Assembly (NCBI GenBank): GCA_036380715.1
Contig: DASVEF010000113.1
Coordinates: 20,516 to 84,515 of the forward strand
Source: UBA5704 sp036380715
Lineage (GTDB): Bacteria > Acidobacteriota > Thermoanaerobaculia > Multivoradales > UBA5704
Direction: 5' to 3'
DNA length: 64,000 nucleotides
Shown: positions 41,500 through 50,547 of the stretch, in pieces
Numbering within the stretch: position 1 is the stretch's first letter
Layout: the number at the start of each line of letters is the position of its first letter
The notes under the pieces: model-generated
Seen by the model: the letters and a program-made list of their open reading frames with translations, nothing else
What the model was told of the DNA's origin: nothing
Database searches by the model: none
Made by a program: the position numbers and the translations under genes

Positions 41500-42623
41500 G
41501 GATCGGCATCAGTTGTTATCCGACCTACGGCGGCTCCGGGGTCGTGGCCACGGAGCTGGCCATGGCGCTGGCCGAGGGGGGAGACGAGGTCCACGTCATC
41601 AGCTACGCGCTCCCCTCGCGCCTGACCTTCCTCAACCCCCGGCTCTTCTTCCACGAGGTGGTCACCCCGACCTACCCGCTGTTCGACAACTACCCGCCGT
41701 ACTCGCTGGCGCTGTCGACCAAGATGGTCGAGGTGGCGCGCCACCACCAGCTCGACCTGCTGCACGTCCACTACGCGATCCCCAACGCCGTGTCCGCCGT
41801 GCTCGCCCGGGAGATCCTGGCGCCGCAGCCGCTGCCGGTGGTGACCACCTTGCACGGCACCGACGTCACCCTGGTGGGGACCGACCCGAACTACCTGGAG
41901 ACCACCCGCTGGGGGATCCTCCACAGCGACGCCGTGACCGCGGTGTCGGAGTCGCTGCGCCGCAGCACCATGGAACAGCTCGGCATCCCGAACCACATCG
42001 ACGTGGTGCCCAACTTCATCGACCCCGCGCGGTTCGAGCAGGCGCGGAAGCTCCCCGGAGCGCGCCGCTGGGCCAAACCGGGCGAGCGCCTGCTGGTCCA
42101 CATCTCCAACTTCCGGCCGGTCAAGCGCGTGCTCGACGTGGTCGAGGTCTTCCGGCGGGTGCAGCGCGAGGTCCCCACCCGGTTGCTCATGGTGGGCGAC
42201 GGGCCGGAGCGCGGCCGGGTGGAGCAGCACTGCCGGGCGCACGGCATCTGCAATTCGATCACCTTCGTCGGCAGCCTGCCGCTGATTGAAGAGGTGCTGG
42301 TCGGGGCCGACCTCTTCCTGCTGCCGTCGCAGACCGAGTCGTTCGGCCTCTCCGCCCTGGAGGCCATGGCCTGCGAGGTGCCGGTGGTCGCCACCCGGGT
42401 GGGCGGCGTGCCCGAGGTGGTGGAGGAGGGCAAAAGCGGCTATCTCTGCGAGGTGGGCGACGTGGACGGCATGGCCCAGGCGGCGCTGCGGCTGCTCCGG
42501 GACGAGGAGCTGCGGCGCTCTTTCGGCGAGGCCGGCCGGCGCCGCGCGGTCGAGGTCTTCGGCCAGGGCCCGGTCGTGGCCCGCTACAAGGCGATCTACG
42601 ACCGGGTGGCCCAGCGCGCTTGA
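41496..42623 (+). CDS. bshA: N-acetyl-alpha-D-glucosaminyl L-malate synthase BshA
   Basis: 375 residues, GT-B glycosyltransferase. ISCYPTYGGSGVVATELAMA at the start, the DLLHVHYAIPNAVSA segment, TTLHGTDVTLVGTDPNY, ISNFRPVKRVLDVV, and the sugar-nucleotide motif SQTESFGLSALEAMACEVPV. First enzyme of bacillithiol synthesis. Together with bshB1 and bshC this gives the complete pathway in one operon. Confidence 0.95.
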   Translation: MRIGISCYPTYGGSGVVATELAMALAEGGDEVHVISYALPSRLTFLNPRLFFHEVVTPTYPLFDNYPPYSLALSTKMVEVARHHQLDLLHVHYAIPNAVSAVLAREILAPQPLPVVTTLHGTDVTLVGTDPNYLETTRWGILHSDAVTAVSESLRRSTMEQLGIPNHIDVVPNFIDPARFEQARKLPGARRWAKPGERLLVHISNFRPVKRVLDVVEVFRRVQREVPTRLLMVGDGPERGRVEQHCRAHGICNSITFVGSLPLIEEVLVGADLFLLPSQTESFGLSALEAMACEVPVVATRVGGVPEVVEEGKSGYLCEVGDVDGMAQAALRLLRDEELRRSFGEAGRRRAVEVFGQGPVVARYKAIYDRVAQRA

Positions 42624-42658
42624 GGGGGTGTCTCGAAAGTGTGGACCGCGCCGCTGAG

Positions 42659-42776
42659 CCCTCACCCCCTGGCCCCCTCTCCCGTCACCGGGAGAGGGGG
42701 GAAAACGCAGAAGAGAGAAGAGGTTGGATGGGGGCGCCCCTCTCCCGGCGACGGGAGAGGGGACGGGGGTGAGGGC
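42659..42776. repeat. GC-rich double-hairpin intergenic repeat, copy 2
   Basis: CCCTCACCCCCTGGCCCCCT at one end and its approximate inverse GGGGACGGGGGTGAGGG at the other, each next to a CTCTCCCG/CGGGAGAG palindrome. Lies between bshA and yigZ. Confidence 0.85.
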
Positions 42777-42817
42777 CCGCAACGGCGACTGTACGAGGAC
42801 TTCTGAGACAAGAGGAG

Positions 42818-43399
42818 ATGGCTTCCTACCCGAGCCCCGCCGGCGAGGCCCGCGCCGAGATCCGCGAGAAGGGCTCGCGCTTCCTGGCCGTGGTCGGGCC
42901 GGCCGCGGACGAGGAGCGGGCGAAGGCGAGGCTCGCGGAGCTGGAGCGCCTCTACTTGGACGCCACCCACCATTGCTGGGCGTGGCGCCTGGGCTCGCCG
43001 CCCCGCGAGCGCGGCTCCGACGCCGGCGAGCCCGCGGGGACCGCGGGAACGCCGATCCTCCAGGTGCTGCGCGGCGCCGGGCTCTCGGACGTGCTGGCCG
43101 TGGTGGTGCGCTGGTTCGGCGGCACCAAGCTCGGCAAGGGGGGGCTCGCCCGCGCCTACGCCGCCGCCGCCCGGGAGGCGCTCCAGGAGCTGCCGGTCGC
43201 CACCCGGGTGCCGACCGTACGGCTCGCCCTGCGGGTCCCCCACGGGAAGGTCGGCGCGGTCAAGCGGTTGATCCACCCACCTGGAGTGGAGCTGGAGGAG
43301 GAGGAGTACGGCCAGGAGGCGCGGCTCGTCCTCGTGGTCCACGAGGAGCGGCAGGGTGCCCTGCGCGAGGCATTGGCGGATCTGGGAATCTCCCTGTAG
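42818..43399 (+). CDS. YigZ/IMPACT family protein
   Basis: 193 residues. UPF0029 N-terminal domain: IREKGSRFLAVVGPAADEER, DATHHCWAWRLG, SDAGEPAGTAGTPILQVL and VVVRWFGGTKLGKGGLARAY, then the ferredoxin-like C-terminal domain. Possible role in translation regulation; unknown in bacteria. Confidence 0.92.
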   Translation: MASYPSPAGEARAEIREKGSRFLAVVGPAADEERAKARLAELERLYLDATHHCWAWRLGSPPRERGSDAGEPAGTAGTPILQVLRGAGLSDVLAVVVRWFGGTKLGKGGLARAYAAAAREALQELPVATRVPTVRLALRVPHGKVGAVKRLIHPPGVELEEEEYGQEARLVLVVHEERQGALREALADLGISL

Positions 43400-43438
43400 A
43401 CTCCCCGGAGGATCTTTTTCCGATAAGGAGATCTCTCG

Positions 43439-43864
43439 ATGAGCGAACCCGGCGCCCCGCCTCCACCTCCGCCGTACAACCCGCCGCCTCCGTCTCCGCC
43501 TCCGCCCACCGGGACTCCCGGTTCGACGGTCAGCCCGAACCGGAGCGTGATGATCGTCCTGTCGTATCTGTGGATTCTGTTCATCGTTCCGATGATCGCC
43601 GAGAAGGACGACCCTGAGGTGCAGTGGCACGCGAAGCACGGCCTGGTGTTGACCGTCGCCGAGCTCATCGCGTTTTTGGCGCTCTTGATGCTCCAGATCG
43701 TCCTGAGCAACGTCTCCGGCTGGGGCGGCGGCTGCGGCTGCTTCTCGTTGACCAGCCTCGGCTCGCTGGCCTTCCTGGTGGTGCGGATCCTCGCCATCAT
43801 GAAGGGGGTCAACGGCCAGCGGTTCATCATTCCGGGGATCAGCGACTTCGCGAGCCGCTTCTAA
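43439..43864 (+). CDS. DUF4870-type membrane protein
   Basis: 141 residues: Pro-rich N-terminus (about 5-28), then three membrane segments with SYLWILFIVPMIAEKDDPEV and QWHAKHGLVLTVAELI, the conserved H-x-x-Q/K pattern of DUF4870. First of four small membrane-protein genes. Ribosome site AAGGAG upstream. Confidence 0.85.
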   Translation: MSEPGAPPPPPPYNPPPPSPPPPTGTPGSTVSPNRSVMIVLSYLWILFIVPMIAEKDDPEVQWHAKHGLVLTVAELIAFLALLMLQIVLSNVSGWGGGCGCFSLTSLGSLAFLVVRILAIMKGVNGQRFIIPGISDFASRF

Positions 43865-43881
43865 AAACAAGGAGGAGGGGC

Positions 43882-44208
43882 ATGAACGACATACCCACAC
43901 CTGCGACACCGCCGACCCTGGGCCAGCCGGCCGAGTCGGCCAGCAGCCAGGCGATCACGGCGCTGATCCTGGGCCTCGCCGGGTTCTTTTTCTGCCAGCT
44001 CCTGGGGCCGTTCGCCTGGTATCTGGGAAACCAGGAGGTCCGGGCGATCCGCGAGGGCCGCTCGCCCAAGGCCGGAGAGAGTCTGGCGACCGTCGGCAAG
44101 ATCTGCGGGATCGTCGCCACGGTCCTCCTGATCCTCATCCCCGTGGTGATCATCGCCATGGGCGGGATGGCGTTCCTCGCGGCGCTGTTCGGGGCCGCGG
44201 CGGATTAG
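43882..44208 (+). CDS. DUF4190-like small membrane protein
   Basis: 108 residues: disordered N-terminus, two membrane helices (about 27-45 ALILGLAGFFFCQLLGPFAW and 74-104) and a GNQEVRAIREG segment between them, as in DUF4190 proteins. Strong GGAGGAGG ribosome site. Follows the DUF4870 gene by 17 bases. Confidence 0.75.
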   Translation: MNDIPTPATPPTLGQPAESASSQAITALILGLAGFFFCQLLGPFAWYLGNQEVRAIREGRSPKAGESLATVGKICGIVATVLLILIPVVIIAMGGMAFLAALFGAAAD

Positions 44209-44220
44209 CGGGCCGCAGCC

Positions 44221-44616
44221 GTGCAGGTCAGGGAGAGCGCCCGGCTCTGGGCTCTGGCCGGTCTCGGAGCCCTGGCCGGCTTCTTCCTTTTCCGGGTCTG
44301 GGTGCCGGCTTCCGGCGCCCAGATCACCGCCTGTCTCCTGCGCCGCTTCGCCGGCCTCCCCTGCCCGGGCTGCGGCATGACGCGGGCCTTCGCCCACCTC
44401 GCCAAGGGAGAGTGGGCCGCCGCCGCGTTCGATCACCCGTTCGCCTTCCTGATCGCCGCGGAGCTGGCGCTCGCCTGGATCCTCTGGGGCGCGGCCCTCG
44501 CCCGCGGGCGTGACGTCCGCATGCCCCCGTGGTTCGAGCGGCTCGCGCTGGCGCACGTGGCCGCGCTGGTCGCCTTCTGGCTGGGGCGCACCGCGACGGG
44601 GACCCTCCCCTGGTGA
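44221..44616 (+). CDS. DUF2752 membrane protein
   Basis: 131 residues, GTG start. Core FAGLPCPGCGMTRAFAHLAK (about 43-62) with the CPGCGMTRA signature of DUF2752, then FDHPFAFLIAAELALAWILW and another helix. Function unknown; commonly next to TM2/DUF4190-type genes. GTGA overlap with the following yidD. Confidence 0.9.
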   Translation: MQVRESARLWALAGLGALAGFFLFRVWVPASGAQITACLLRRFAGLPCPGCGMTRAFAHLAKGEWAAAAFDHPFAFLIAAELALAWILWGAALARGRDVRMPPWFERLALAHVAALVAFWLGRTATGTLPW

Positions 44617-44924
44617 GCCCCCGGCGGAAGCGCGCCGCGATCGTCGCGATCGGCCTTCTCGTCCTGCTGGCGGTCGACCTGGCCCGCCGGCCGGAGAGCC
44701 AGCTCACGGCCCGGCTCCTCCTCGGCGGCATCGACCTCTACCAGGCCACGCTCTCGCCGCTCATGCTCCGGACCGGCGTCCGCTGCCGCTTCCAGCCGAC
44801 CTGCAGCCACTACGGCGAGATGGCGATCCGCAAGCACGGAGCCCTGAAAGGGAGCGGCATGGCGGCCTGGAGGATCGTCCGCTGCGGTCCCTGGACCCCG
44901 GCGGGGACGGTCGACTACCCGTAG
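44613..44924 (+). CDS. yidD: YidD-like protein (second copy, membrane-anchored)
   Basis: 103 residues from GTG 44613. An N-terminal membrane helix (about 8-22) precedes the YidD core LLLGGIDLYQATLSPLMLRT, CRFQPTCSHYGEMAIRKHG and IVRCGPWTPAG. Longer than the origin-linked copy at 19376 and not beside yidC. Presumably the same family with a different partner. Confidence 0.88.
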   Translation: MSPRRKRAAIVAIGLLVLLAVDLARRPESQLTARLLLGGIDLYQATLSPLMLRTGVRCRFQPTCSHYGEMAIRKHGALKGSGMAAWRIVRCGPWTPAGTVDYP

Positions 44925-44941
44925 GCGTCCGCGGCGGGGGA

Positions 44942-45099
44942 CCCTCACCCCCCTACCCCCCTCTCCCACCCTCACTCACGCCCACCCGGGAGAGGGGGGA
45001 AGAATTCACGGGGTTGGTCAGGCTTTTCAGGGTGGGTGGGGGGCGCCCCTCTCCCGGGGGAGGGAGTGCGGGTGGGAGAGGGGTCGGGGGTGAGGGTCC
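44942..45099. repeat. GC-rich double-hairpin intergenic repeat, copy 3
   Basis: CCCTCACCCCCCTACCCCCC at the left and GTCGGGGGTGAGGGTCCC at the right, with CCCTCTCCC/GGGAGAGGG palindromes and ACTCACGCCCAC/GAGTGCGGGTGGG arms. Fills the gap between convergent yidD and ruvA. Confidence 0.85.
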
Positions 45100-45101
45100 C
45101 C

Positions 45102-45704
45102 CTACGCCCGCGACAGCCGGTTCAGGCTGGCGCGGAGCAGCTCGTGGAAGGCGGCGTCCGGGCGCTCGCGCCGGACCTCGGCGACGGCGCGCTCGGCCAG
45201 GCTGCTCTTGTAGCCCAGGTTGACCAGGGCGGAGACCACGTCCTGGTCGGCGGGCGCAGCGGCGGCCCTCTCCGGCAGCTCGGCCGCGAGCAGGCGCATC
45301 TTCTCGCGCAGCTCCAGCACCATCCGCTCGGCGGTCTTCTTGCCCACGCCCGGGATCGTGGAGAGGCGGCCGACGTCGCCCGCGGCGAGAGCCCCGAGCA
45401 GGTCGTCCGGCGGCATGCCGGAGAGGATCACCCGCGCCAGGCGCGGGCCGATCCCGCCGACGCCGATCAGCTTCTCGAAGAGCTGCTTCTCGCGCTCGGT
45501 CCAGAAGCCGAACAGGGAGATGTCGTCCTCCCGCACCTGGGTGTAGATGAACAGGGCGACGCGCTCGCTGTTGCCCGCGCCGCGCCGCTCCAGCTCGTAG
45601 TAGGTGGACAGGGGGATGTGCACCTCGTAGCCGACCCCCTGCACGTCGACCAGCAGAAGCTCGGGGGTGACCCGCAGCAGTTGGCCCTGGAGATAACCGA
45701 TCAT
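45102..45704 (-). CDS. ruvA: Holliday junction branch migration protein RuvA
   Basis: 200 residues. MIGYLQGQLLRVTPELLLVD, GVGYEVHIPLSTYYEL, the HhH pair GVGGIGPRLARVILSG and IPGVGKKTAERMVLELREKM, and the C-terminal RuvB-contact domain with VSALVNLGYKSSLAERAVAE. ruvB and ruvC are not in the window. Confidence 0.96.
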   Translation of the reverse strand: MIGYLQGQLLRVTPELLLVDVQGVGYEVHIPLSTYYELERRGAGNSERVALFIYTQVREDDISLFGFWTEREKQLFEKLIGVGGIGPRLARVILSGMPPDDLLGALAAGDVGRLSTIPGVGKKTAERMVLELREKMRLLAAELPERAAAAPADQDVVSALVNLGYKSSLAERAVAEVRRERPDAAFHELLRASLNRLSRA

Positions 45705-45771
45705 GGGAGGGAAGAGGACCGGCCGCGGCCGCGCCCCGCCCCCTCCGGAGAGAGGACGGGGGAGGCGGGGG

Positions 45772-47706
45772 TCAGCTCGGCTGCGTCTCGGCCCCCTCGG
45801 GGGTGACGCCGAAGGACTCCAGGAGCTGGCGGTCGTACTCGACGCCGAGCTCGCGCCGGCGCTGCTCGATGAGTGAGGCCAGCAGGCGTCCGACCTTCTC
45901 CTGCTGCACGTTGCTCCGGGTCTCCTCGCGGGCCTTGGAGAACTGGATGGGGTCCCAGGCCTTGCGGTCCTTGACCTCGAAGAGGAGCGCCCCCTGGGCG
46001 TCGGCCACCGGGCCGCCGACCTTGCCGGGCGGGATCTCCATCGCGGCCTTGGCCAGCTCGGGGTTGTAGCCGATCCCGGGGATCGTCCCCTCGCCGCCGA
46101 ACTCCTCGGTCTCCTTGACCTCCAGGCCCAGCTCGGCCGCGACCTGGTCGAGCGTCTTGCCGGCGCTCGCCGCCGTGCGGAGCTGCTGCACGGCGCGCTC
46201 CTGCTGCTTCTGCCCCGCGACCGCCATGCGCACCTGCGGCTCCACATCCTTCAGCTCGGGGACGCGCGGCTCGTAGACCTCCTTCAGGTGGAAGACCGCC
46301 CAGCCGCGGGGCACCTGGATGGCGTCCGAGACCGCCCCCTTCTGGAGCCCGAAGGCCGCGGTGCTGAAAGCCGGCGAGATGCCGAGGCCGGCGACCGGAG
46401 TCTGGGTGCCGAAGCGGCCGGTCTCGCCGGAAGTGACGCCCGGGTTCTCCTTGACCACGGCGGCGAAGTCCTGGGGGTTCTTCTTCAGGCGCTCCGCCAG
46501 CTCCCTGGCCTTCTGCTCGGCCAGCTCGCCGGCGCGGGTGAACGCGAGGCGGAGGCGGATCTGCTCCTTCGCCTGGTCGAACGCCATCACGCCGCCCGGC
46601 TGCTTGCCCGTGACCTGCAGCAGGTGCACGCCGAACGGCGACTTGACCGTGACCATCTCGCCGGGCTTGGCGCTGAAGGCGGCGTCCTCGAACTCCTTGA
46701 CCATCTGGCCGCGGCCGAACGAGCCGAGGTCGCCGCCGCGCGCGCCGGAGCTGGTGTCCTCCGAAGCCTCGCGGGCCACCGCGGCGAAGTCGGCGCCGCC
46801 CTGGATGCGCTGGCGGAGCTGCTCGATCTGCTGCCGCGCCTGCTCCTCGGTCCGCTGGTCGTTGATCTTGAGGAGGATGTGGCGGGCCTGCACCTGCTCG
46901 GGCCGCTCGAACTCCTGCTTGTGGGAGTCGTAGTACTGCCGCAGCTCCTGGTCCGTGAGGTTGACCTGGCCGCGCAGCTTGTCGGGCTCGACCAGCAGGT
47001 AGGTCCCCTCGCGCTGCTCGGGCAGCTTGAGCTGCTGCTTGTGGCTCTCGTACCACGAAGAGAGATCGGCCGGCGAGATCTGGACGTCCTGGAAGCGGGT
47101 GCGCGGGAGCTGGATGTAGCGGATCCTGGCGCGCTCGACCTGGTCGCGGTACGCCTTCTCGACCTCGGCGTCGCTGACGAAGACGGAGGAGCGCAGCACC
47201 TCGTTCAGCTTCTCGCGCAGGATCTGGCGGCGCATCTCCGCCTCGAAGCTGGCGACGGTGAGCTGGTTCGCCTGCAGGACGCGCTCGTACTTCTCCTGGC
47301 CGATGAAGCGACCCTGCTCGTCCTGGAACGCCGTCTCCGCGAGGATCGTCGTGCGCAGCTCCTCGTCGGTGACCTCCAGCCCCATCCGCTCCGCCTCGGC
47401 GAGCAGGATCTGCTCGTTGATCGCGCGGTCCAGCGCCTGCATGGGCAGCCGGAGCTGCTGCGCGACCTCGGGGGTCATCTGGCCGCCGTAGAGCTGGCGG
47501 TACATGTTTTCAAGCTGCCGGTACTGGCGCTCGAACTCGTCCATGGTCACCGTGCGGTCGCCCACCCGGGCGGCCACAGTGCCGCCGGGGCCCTGCTGGC
47601 GGATACCGCTTCCGAAGTCGGCGAAGGTGAAGAAGACGAACAGGCCGATGACGGCCCAGAGGATCCAAGCCAGGTACTTGATATTGTCGCGGAACACCTT
47701 GAGCAT
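45772..47706 (-). CDS. PpiD/SurA-like peptidyl-prolyl isomerase
   Basis: 644 residues from ATG 47706 (AAAGGAG site). Cytoplasmic stub, one membrane anchor (about 11-31), a SurA-N-like chaperone domain (VGDRTVTMDEFERQYRQLEN; INEQILLAEAERMGL), a parvulin domain (QARHILLKIND, then DFAAVAREASEDTSSGARGG, DLGSFGRGQMVKEFEDAAF) and a second parvulin-like region (VKENPGVTSGETGRFG). Inner-membrane periplasmic folding factor like PpiD. Confidence 0.92.
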   Translation of the reverse strand: MLKVFRDNIKYLAWILWAVIGLFVFFTFADFGSGIRQQGPGGTVAARVGDRTVTMDEFERQYRQLENMYRQLYGGQMTPEVAQQLRLPMQALDRAINEQILLAEAERMGLEVTDEELRTTILAETAFQDEQGRFIGQEKYERVLQANQLTVASFEAEMRRQILREKLNEVLRSSVFVSDAEVEKAYRDQVERARIRYIQLPRTRFQDVQISPADLSSWYESHKQQLKLPEQREGTYLLVEPDKLRGQVNLTDQELRQYYDSHKQEFERPEQVQARHILLKINDQRTEEQARQQIEQLRQRIQGGADFAAVAREASEDTSSGARGGDLGSFGRGQMVKEFEDAAFSAKPGEMVTVKSPFGVHLLQVTGKQPGGVMAFDQAKEQIRLRLAFTRAGELAEQKARELAERLKKNPQDFAAVVKENPGVTSGETGRFGTQTPVAGLGISPAFSTAAFGLQKGAVSDAIQVPRGWAVFHLKEVYEPRVPELKDVEPQVRMAVAGQKQQERAVQQLRTAASAGKTLDQVAAELGLEVKETEEFGGEGTIPGIGYNPELAKAAMEIPPGKVGGPVADAQGALLFEVKDRKAWDPIQFSKAREETRSNVQQEKVGRLLASLIEQRRRELGVEYDRQLLESFGVTPEGAETQPS

Positions 47707-47780
47707 GAAGCAGGCTCCTTTCAGCCCGGAGAAGAGGGGCACTTTAGCAGGGAGCGCCCAGGCCGGGCAACCCCGGCCCG

Positions 47781-47920
47781 GCCCTCACCCCCGGCCCCTC
47801 TCCCGGCGGGAGAGGGGTGAAAGCTTTGGAAAAAGGCTCAGAAGACAGAGATTCCATGCATTTCCCCCTCTCCCGGGTGGGCGTGAGTGCGGGTGGGAGA
47901 GGGGGCCAGGGGGTGAGGGT
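47781..47920. repeat. GC-rich double-hairpin intergenic repeat, copy 4
   Basis: GCCCTCACCCCCGGCCCCTC / GGGGGCCAGGGGGTGAGGG ends, with CTCTCCCGGCGGGAGAG and CTCTCCCGGGTGG...GGTGGGAGAG hairpins, separated by about 45 AT-richer bases. Confidence 0.85.
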
Positions 47921-47927
47921 CCGGGGA

Positions 47928-50453
47928 TTACGGAGCGGACCGCAGCGAATCGAGCAACGCCGCGAGCGCGTCCGGCTCGACCGGCTTGACGATGTGATGG
48001 TCGAACCCGGCCTCCCTGGCGCGGCGGCGGGCCTCTTCCTGCCCGTAGCCGGTCAGGGCGATGAGCGGCGTCCGCTCGAACTCCGGCCGCTCGCGCAGGC
48101 GTGCGGCCACCTCGTAGCCGTTCATCCCGGGCAAGCCGATGTCGCACAGCACCGCCTGCGGTTGGAAGGATCGGGCCGCTTCCAGGGCCGCCGGCCCATC
48201 GTGCGCCGTCCGCACTTCGTGGCCGCCGAGCTTCAGCATGACGCTCAGCATATCGGCCGAGTCCACGTTGTCTTCCACGATGAGGATCTTCAGCGCGCTC
48301 GCGCCGGGCCGGGCGCGCTCGCCCGCCGCTCCTTCCGCGCCCGCCGCGGAGGACGCCGCCGGGAGCCGGACGATGAACTCGCTGCCCCGGCCGAGGCCGT
48401 CGCTCTTCGCTTCCACGCGCCCGCCGTGCATCTCGACGAGCTGCCGCACGAGCGTCAGGCCGATGCCCAGGCCCCCCTGCGAACGGTCGAGCGAACGATT
48501 CGCCTGGGTGAAGAGGTCGAAGAGGTGCGGCAGCAGGTCCGCGGGCACCCCCATCCCGTCGTCGCGCACGCGGAGGACGACCTCGCCGCCTTCCCGCGCG
48601 GCCTCGAGCCGGATGTGCCCGCCTTCGTCGGTGTACTTCGCCGCGTTGTTCAGCAGGTTGCCGGCGACCTGCACGAGGCGGGTCAGATCGCCTTCCAGCA
48701 GCACCGGCTCCGGCGGCAGCGCGACGGTCAGGCGGTGGCGGCGCGCGTCGATCAGCGGGCGGCTCGTCTCGACCGCTCGGTTGACGATCGTCGCCAGATC
48801 GAGCGGCTCGCGTGCGAGCGTGACCTTGCCGCGCGTGATGCGCGAGACGTCGAGCAGATCGTCCACGAGACGCGTCAGGTGCTGCGCCTGGCGCTCGATG
48901 ACCTCGCGCGCCCAGTCCTGATGGGCGTTCACCGGGCCGGCGAGCTTGAGCACCTGCGCGGCGTTGCGGATCGGGGCGAGCGGGTTGCGCAGCTCGTGCG
49001 CGAGCATGGCCAGGAACTCGTCCTTGCGCTGGTCGGCCTCCTTCAGCGCCTCCTCCATCTTCTTGCGGTCGGTGATGTCGGTGACCGAGCTGAGCACGCA
49101 CTGCCGGGAGTTGATCTCGACGACGGCCGAGCCGATGACGCCGGTCAGCTCTTCGCCGCTCTTGATGCGGAAGCGGGCTTCGGTGTTGGGCACGCGCTCC
49201 CCCGCCCGGAGCCGCGCGAAACGCTCGGCGCGCACCTCCGGGTCGATCCACAGTCCGATCTCGTCGGGCGTGCGCCCCAGCGCCTCCTCGCGCGTATAGC
49301 CGGAGAGCCGCACGAACCCCTCGTTGACTTCCACGAGCCGCCCGTCAGCGAGCGAGGTGATGGTGAGGGCGAGCGGGCTGTGGCCGAAGGCGGCCGAGAA
49401 CTTCGCCTCCGACGCGCGCAAGGCCTCTTGCGACTCGCCCCGTACGCCGCTGGCGATGGCGGTGGCGATCTGCCCGGCGGCGAGCTCGAGAAAACCGCGA
49501 TAGTCGTCGTCGAAGTCAAGGCGCGGGCCGATCCCCGCGACCAGAAATCCGGCGGGAGGCTCCTGCGCCCCGGCTTTGGCGAGCGGCAGCACCAGCGCGC
49601 GCTTCGTCCAGTCGTCCGGCCACGCGCCGGCGGGCAGGCGCCCGAAGCTCTCCTCCAGGTCTTCGACGAGCCGGCTCTTCCTCGTGTCGAGGACATGGTG
49701 GAGACCCCAGACGTCGTCGCCGTCGAACCTGACGGCTGCGGGGCTCGCCCTGGTTCCGGCGGAAAGATGGACGGCCTCCGAGAGGAGCGCCTGGCGGGCG
49801 TCCGGGTCGAGCAGATAGAGCAGGGCGAACGGCAGGTCGTGCGGGTTTCCCGCCAGCGTGCGGGCGGCGAGGGCGCAGGCCTCCTCGGCCGTCTTCGCCT
49901 GCGTCGCCTGCTCGGCCAGCGCGCGCAGCGTCTGCAAGCGCCGCTCGCCGAGGACGCGCGGGGTCGTCTCCGTCACGGCGGTGAAGACGCCGCCGACGCC
50001 GCCCGACTCCACGCGGATGGGCGAGTAGGACCAGGTGAAATAGGCCTCCTCGGTGTAGCCGTAGCGGTTGACGAGCAGCAGCCCGTCGTCCGACCACGTG
50101 GCCTGCCCCGTCGTCATCACGCTCTCGAACATCGGGCCGATGACGTCCCAGATCTCGGGCCAGATCTCGCGCCCCGGACTGCCGAGCGCGCGCGGGTGCT
50201 TGGCCGGGCCGAGGATCGGAATCCAGCCGTCGTTGTAGAGCAGGATCAGCTCCGGCCCCCACCAGATGACCATCGGGAACTTCGAATTGAGGCAGATCGA
50301 GACCGCCGTGCGCAGGCTCTGTGGCCAGCCCTCGACCGGGCCGAGCGGCGTCCGCGCCCAGTCCAGCGAGCGCATCCGCTCCCCCATCTCGCCGCCGCCG
50401 GCGAGGCAGTCAGAAGCGGCTCGTGTGCCGAGCTGTTCGGACGGAGTGGTCAT
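47928..50453 (-). CDS. Hybrid sensor histidine kinase
   Basis: 841 residues, no membrane segment. Order: a PAS-like domain (MVIWWGPELILLYNDGWIPI, about 60-165), GAF (about 180-345), a second PAS (FGHSPLALTITSLADGRLVE ... SVTDITDRKKMEEALKEA, about 355-475), HisKA with phospho-acceptor His in LAMLAHELRNPLAPI (about 490-500), HATPase (NLLNNAAKYTDEG, DDGMGVPADLLPHLF, GGLGIGLTLVRQLVEMHGG) and a C-terminal receiver (ILIVEDNVDSADML; Asp in AVLCDIGLPGMNGYE; Lys in IVKPVEP). A cytoplasmic phosphorelay kinase; input unknown. No cognate regulator adjacent. A palindrome array lies just upstream. Confidence 0.93.
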   Translation of the reverse strand: MTTPSEQLGTRAASDCLAGGGEMGERMRSLDWARTPLGPVEGWPQSLRTAVSICLNSKFPMVIWWGPELILLYNDGWIPILGPAKHPRALGSPGREIWPEIWDVIGPMFESVMTTGQATWSDDGLLLVNRYGYTEEAYFTWSYSPIRVESGGVGGVFTAVTETTPRVLGERRLQTLRALAEQATQAKTAEEACALAARTLAGNPHDLPFALLYLLDPDARQALLSEAVHLSAGTRASPAAVRFDGDDVWGLHHVLDTRKSRLVEDLEESFGRLPAGAWPDDWTKRALVLPLAKAGAQEPPAGFLVAGIGPRLDFDDDYRGFLELAAGQIATAIASGVRGESQEALRASEAKFSAAFGHSPLALTITSLADGRLVEVNEGFVRLSGYTREEALGRTPDEIGLWIDPEVRAERFARLRAGERVPNTEARFRIKSGEELTGVIGSAVVEINSRQCVLSSVTDITDRKKMEEALKEADQRKDEFLAMLAHELRNPLAPIRNAAQVLKLAGPVNAHQDWAREVIERQAQHLTRLVDDLLDVSRITRGKVTLAREPLDLATIVNRAVETSRPLIDARRHRLTVALPPEPVLLEGDLTRLVQVAGNLLNNAAKYTDEGGHIRLEAAREGGEVVLRVRDDGMGVPADLLPHLFDLFTQANRSLDRSQGGLGIGLTLVRQLVEMHGGRVEAKSDGLGRGSEFIVRLPAASSAAGAEGAAGERARPGASALKILIVEDNVDSADMLSVMLKLGGHEVRTAHDGPAALEAARSFQPQAVLCDIGLPGMNGYEVAARLRERPEFERTPLIALTGYGQEEARRRAREAGFDHHIVKPVEPDALAALLDSLRSAP

Positions 50454-50547
50454 GACGATCTCTCGAACGCGTCACGGTCAGGGCCTGGGAGACGGCACCC
50501 GTGCAGAGGGTACCACCGCCGGAGATCCAGGAGGGTCGGCGTCGTCC

